DNA from: Synaphobranchus kaupii
Taxonomy: Eukaryota; Chordata; Actinopteri; Anguilliformes; Synaphobranchidae
DNA: 64,000 bases
Assembly: GCA_029718625.1 (NCBI GenBank)
Contig: CM056377.1
Coordinates: 35,843,457 to 35,907,456 of the forward strand
Direction of reading: 5' to 3'
Shown in pieces: positions 53,301 through 59,300 of this stretch (within the stretch, counting starts at the first letter, position 1; each line of letters begins with the position of its first letter). A program made the translations under genes and the position numbers. The notes under the pieces are model-generated. The model saw only the letters and a program-made list of their open reading frames with translations. It had not been told where the DNA came from and did not search any database.

Positions 53301-56300
53301 ATACTGTAAAGAGTAATGTGGCAGGTAGCTAACCAGGTTGTGTTATATTGTAAAGAGTAATGTGGCAGGTGGAAAAGTCAATGTCAGACCCTAACTCTAC
53401 TCTAGGGCAATGAACACCGCGACTCTGGATCAACATCTTTCAATCGTTACATTTTACAGATCAGAGACAGTTCATCCAAAACAAAACAGAACTAGCAGGA
53501 AATGGAAAACAACAAAGGCTTGGTTCGGGAACTAAAATAGAATTGAACTGTTTGGAAACCAAAACCAAGAAGTTGCATGGGCCAAACTCCTCTAAAGTGG
53601 TAGAACATTCAGGGCGGAGAAAAGCACCATGGCTTTGTCTACTGCAAATTGCTCGAGGTGCTAAATCACATGGGACATGTTAAAGCCACTGTCAACTGCC
53701 AAAGCAACAGGCTTATGGGTGGCCTGATGCATCAGACAACAGATGAACGTGGTTTGCTGGTGACACCCCGAACGCAAGGCTCCATTTCAGACTTTGTTTC
53801 AGCGTGAAATAACCTGTCTTAACGGTCTCAGTACCAGTACAAATAAAGAACATAATATCACATTGTGCACAATCACAATTCCTAATTATAGTGTTCAATA
53901 GGAAGCAAAGGCCGTTTTAAGTGCACTTGAGGGGTTTAAGGAAGGTTCCAGAGAGTAGAAAGAAAGAGTGAATGAGAGAGAGAGAGAGTTAAAGAAAGAG
54001 ATAGAGAGACAGAGAGTGAGAGAGAGACTTACAGGCTGGGCATCCTTCCCTTGTGTTCCTGTTTCTCCTTTTGGCCCCGCAGGCCCCGGGGGCCCCCTGG
54101 GGCCCGGCTGCCCTACCTCTGCACTCTCTCCTCTAGAGGGCACAGATGGTCCGGGGGGGTCCGGGGGATCCAGGAGGGCCAGGTGGGCCCTGATCCCCGC
54201 GCTCCCCTTTCTGTGAGGGAAACGACCACAGATCCATAAACCGAGAGGTCACATAACTCACTTACAGTCCTTCCAGAATGTTATCTCCATTGACCTCAAT
54301 GCCAGCAGGGTCTACTTACACTTCCTGACCTTTCTCCTTGGTCTCTGTTCTCTGTGCTACCCGGATCTGCTGAGACCGACCAAAAAAAGCCAATCAACAA
54401 TCACAGTAACCAGCTCAAAGGTATTTTGCAACACATTCCTGTTTTAACAGCAGGTGTGAAGACCTAAGAACACATGCAGGCAATTCCTTAATACCAGTTA
54501 TATGGGGTCCAATCATGGAAGTACGCTGTTGATACAGTGAGCCTGTCTGTATGTTGACTGACAGAGAATCTATTCAAGTTGCAAAGGTGTTAAACCAAAA
54601 AATTACAGTTCTGAATTCATCTGTTTCTATTCAACTTCTGTATTTTTAGAAATTTTAATCTGTTACGAAGACGCTTAACACAATTTATCTGGGTGGTGAA
54701 GACCGATTCTGCTTCTCTCCTTGTACAACAATAGAACAAGAGAAACAGCACAGTGGGTTTTCCAAGTGAACAAAGCAAATATATTGAGTTTGTCTCCTCC
54801 TAGTGGCAATCTTGCTCTATAACATTGCAATTTGTAGTATTCCAAGATCATTATAGTACACAATGTAAGGCTGTGTCCGAATCAGAGCTCTATCTACTGC
54901 GCCCTGTCTCCTGCGAAGAGTGCACTGGCAGAAGTGTGCTGTTTAATGTGCACTGATTAGCAGGACACGAAAAATATCCGCTATACTATTTCCAAACCGT
55001 ACTGTGGAAGTGTCGTAAGCAGGTCATAAGACGTCCCACCAGTGTTGCCATGTCTGCGGTTTTACAGCTAAATTGGGATACTTTCAAAGTGCAGTCACGG
55101 GTAAAAATTTAAAGTCGCAAAGCACGCACTTATTTTAAAATGTAAAAACATGATGATTTCTATTTAAAATACGTTGGTTTCGATTAAAAATAGCCTATAA
55201 ATTGGCTAGTTTTGAGTCGCCATTTGGCTGGAAAGTCTTACAAGATCTGGCAACCCTGCGCCCCACTCTTGCGCTGCCATGTCACGTGTTGTTTTTGTTA
55301 TATTTGAAGGATAACGTCAGCGAAGCTACGCCTCATTTTTCAAAAACGAAACTTCACGTCATATTCATGTGACCAAAATGTTTGTGTACTTCTTGAAAAG
55401 TGTGCTCCCGAATGTACTCAGCGAAACCCCGGAAGTAAGTGTGTCATCCGGGTGTTTGAAGTATACTGCAATTTGAAAAAAATTTGCGTACTCTGCGACT
55501 TTCTCGCCCTATCTACTCACCAAGGCTACTCAACAGTATGGAAGAGTGCTGATTCAAGGCCGTGTCCGAATCAGCACTCTTCCACACTGTTAAGTACACT
55601 TGTTGAGTAGATAGGGCGAGAAAGTCGTAGGGTATACAAAATGTTTTCAAATTGCAGTATACACCCGGATGACACACTTACTTCTGGGGTTTCGCTGAGT
55701 ACATTCAGGAGCACACTTTTCAAGAAGTACACAAACATTTTGGTCACATAAATATGACGTGAAGCTTCGTTTAAAAAAAAATGAGGCGCAGCTTCGCTGA
55801 CGTTTCCTTCAAATACAACAAAAACAACATGTGACATGGCAGCGCAAGAGTGGGGCAGAGGGTTGCCAGATCTTTTAAGACTTTCCAGCCAAATGGCGAC
55901 TGAAAACGAGCCAATTTATAGGCTATTTTTAACCGAAACCAACGTATTTTAAATATAAATCATCATGTTTTTACTTTTTCAAATAAGTGCATGCTTTGCG
56001 ACTTTTCATTTTTACCCGTGACTGCACTGTGAAAGTATCCCAATTTAGCTGTAAAACCACGGACATGGCAACACTGGTGGGACGTCTTATGACCTGCTTA
56101 CGACACTTCCACAGTACGGTTTGGAAATAGTATAGCGGATATTTTTCACGTCCTGCTAAACAGTGCACATTAAACAGCACACTTCTGCCAGTGCACTCTT
56201 CGCAGGAGACAGGGCGCAATAGATAGAGCTCTGATTCGGACACAACCCTAGGGTTTTTCTGCTTTTACAGGAAATGGTGTATGGTTTCCCCATACATTTA

Positions 56301-59300
56301 TGAATATAATTAAATGTTTATTGCACGTTTAGACACGCGCACACACACAAACACACACAGATACCCACTAAGGATTCTCAGACTTGTACCCATAAGCCAT
56401 CGCTTCCCTCACCTGTCTCAGCAATCAGTATGATCCCCTGGCTGGAGGACGCCTCTTCCGTGGGCAACACATCACCTGAGTACGCATCCTCTTCATCCTC
56501 ATGCGGTGACTGTGTGGGTGGGGCTATCACCGGTGTGCTCAGGGAGTCGTCTGGCTGGAGGGGGTCAACAGAGGACATCATGTGACCACCAGCCCATCTG
56601 TTTACAATGAGACTTGAATGCCAGAAAAACTAGAACGAGTCAACACAAAGCCAGTTGACTAAACAATAAAAAAGAGAGTAAATACAGTTTTAACAGCCTC
56701 CAGTAGGGGGCGCCTGCTGTCCAGGCTGTAACATTGGGCCCTTGTTTTGCGGCTCTCCCTTGTCCTGCTTGGAGGCTGGCCTACGCGCGTGGGCTCCAAG
56801 ATATGGGAGCGTGGCTGGGCCTGGCCCGCGGTGCGGACGTGCGGTAGTGGCTTTGGCAAGAATCTCTGCCAGACAAACAGAAGGCCGAAGCTGAGACCGC
56901 CCCCGCTGAGGCGGCCGAGAACACGTCAGCCAACGTGTAGCTGGGGGGGAGAGGGGAGGCGTGTAATCATCCCGGACGCCCCGGCCCCCAAGAACCCAGG
57001 GCTCGCTCCATTCAAAGCGTTCTGTATTAGCTTGAATTAAAGTTTATTTCCTGAAACATCCCAACTGCCAACAACTACAGTGGATGAGTGTGGTCTGAAA
57101 AAGACGAAGTGCAGCCCAGCAATGGCCACACACAGACATCTGCACAGAGGGACCACTTACAGAATGGCCTAGAGGCTACAACGTAGGTCATAACACCTAC
57201 AGTATACAGCGAATTGCCTCATTTTAATGTAAGCTCGCCAGTCCTGTAGAGTGTGATTTAAGTGAGAGATTTTCATGAGAATGCGCTATGACAGTTTTTC
57301 TTCGGAGGTAATAATCCTAGTTTCATTTCCTAACGTGTTTTTGTGATTATGAATGAAAAAATACACCGTTACAAAATAATTGAAACATTATGAAATATTT
57401 CTTACGGTTTAGAATAATTCTTAAATAAAGCTTTACAAGTTAACTCCTTCACAGTAGCATTTTTAATGCTAATGCTAAGTGGATTATTTATTTGCAGAGA
57501 CTTTTAAATTACCTGTGTCTGTGCACACCAAAAATAGACTGATGAGAAAAAATCTCTGTCAGTCAGAGATTATACCATAGGGCTGCCAGTCCTTTTAATT
57601 CCTCTAAGATTTCAAGATGAATGTAATAAAACCATCGTGTTTTTGTTATTACAGCATGTTACACCACATTGATTCGATTTTGAGAAATGGCACCCTAGAA
57701 AAGTGGACTTAACTTCGACGCGCGTCATTGCCTGCGCCCTTGACGACGGCAACAATGTACAAAACTCAACTGCTCTAGAGTCACAGCTGCCGCTGAAATA
57801 CAGCAAAGATGCTAAAAGCTAACATAATTAGCACACATTGTAGCGGTAAATCATAGCCATCATATCATGTATGTTGTTCTTAGATTCAGTTACTCTATTC
57901 ATTATATCATCGTATCTAACTATATCTACTTCTAATTATTTAATATCTGTATTTCATATTTATAGTCATCTATAAGTAGAATGGACCCAGTAGAACAAGG
58001 GAATTATACTGAATTGTGTTTGTGTGAGTCTTCAAAATACATTTTTTTGAAGACTAAAATTGTTACCTGAAATTTAGTCTGATTCACTTCTAATTCGTAT
58101 AAACTAGGGCTCATTGAATGTACAAAGAAAATGTGTTCTTCTGGGGCTGACAGTAGGCAGGGGGGGGGGGGGGGGGGGGGGGGACAAACGGCTAGAGCGC
58201 CAATGTAAAAAATAAATTACGAAACTAAAACAACTCATTCCCTTGGATTTATTTTCAAGTATTTTGTTTCTCGAGTACTATGTCGTATTTATTGCCTTTT
58301 GAGCACCCCGTACCAATCCTACTTTGTAACTGGTCAGTCCAAACAGAGAGAGCTCCAAGCAACAAGAATAACTGTGTCTATCAGCACTCAGGAAGGACGA
58401 AGTGCAGAGGAGTGAAATCCTGTTTTGAGGCGACTTCCATTAAAGTGTTCGTAAAATAATCTGGAATTCGCCCGCCCTCATGGGTTATCGGATACACAGG
58501 ATGAGTTGGGTTTTAGGAGGCCTGAACACGGAGTAATAATCCATTGAAGCCTGGTGTTGCCAGCCAAGTACTGAAGGAAATGACCGTCTCGCTATCTGAA
58601 GTACACGGCGGAAATATTCGCAAAAGAACGCAGCGTGCATATAATCAGCTGCCTATCAGGGCAGGAAATGTTTTCGTCAAACAACGTCCAAAAACATCAG
58701 GAGCTTCTAACAGCGGCTTAGGTCGACATTTTCAGCTGTCGTGGCCGCAGCGTGTTTGGTTTGGTGAGCCAGGCTCTGTATGTGGACGTGGCCAGTACGC
58801 GCTTTCTTACCCATGGAGAGCTGAGCTCTTTCTCATCCACACGCTTCTTCACCTCGTCCATTGTCTCCCTGTCATCTAGGCTATCATCCCCACTTGCCAT
58901 ACCCAGAAGCCTGACATAACACCACACACACACAAAGCACAAGCACATAACAGAACACAAAGTTACTAAAATATCGTTAGTCAATAAATGAAGGCACTCT
59001 ACAAAAAACATTCAACCATAAAACGCAGCTAAATATAGTTTTACTGTAACTCTTACAGCATTCCCAAATCCCAACACATTTTGGAGCAAGCTATAGCCAA
59101 TTTGTCTTGTACTGTAATTATAATATGCAATAACAACATTGAGACTCCTTGGTATTTTGGAAAATTACAAAAATATATCTTAGAAGTAGATAGTATGCTG
59201 TGAACACGAGCCCTATGTTAAAAGGTTCTTCTCAATGTAACATTTTCACCGCAAGCTAATGAGTCACTCAAACCTGCGGCGAACCAGAAACCGAATGCAC

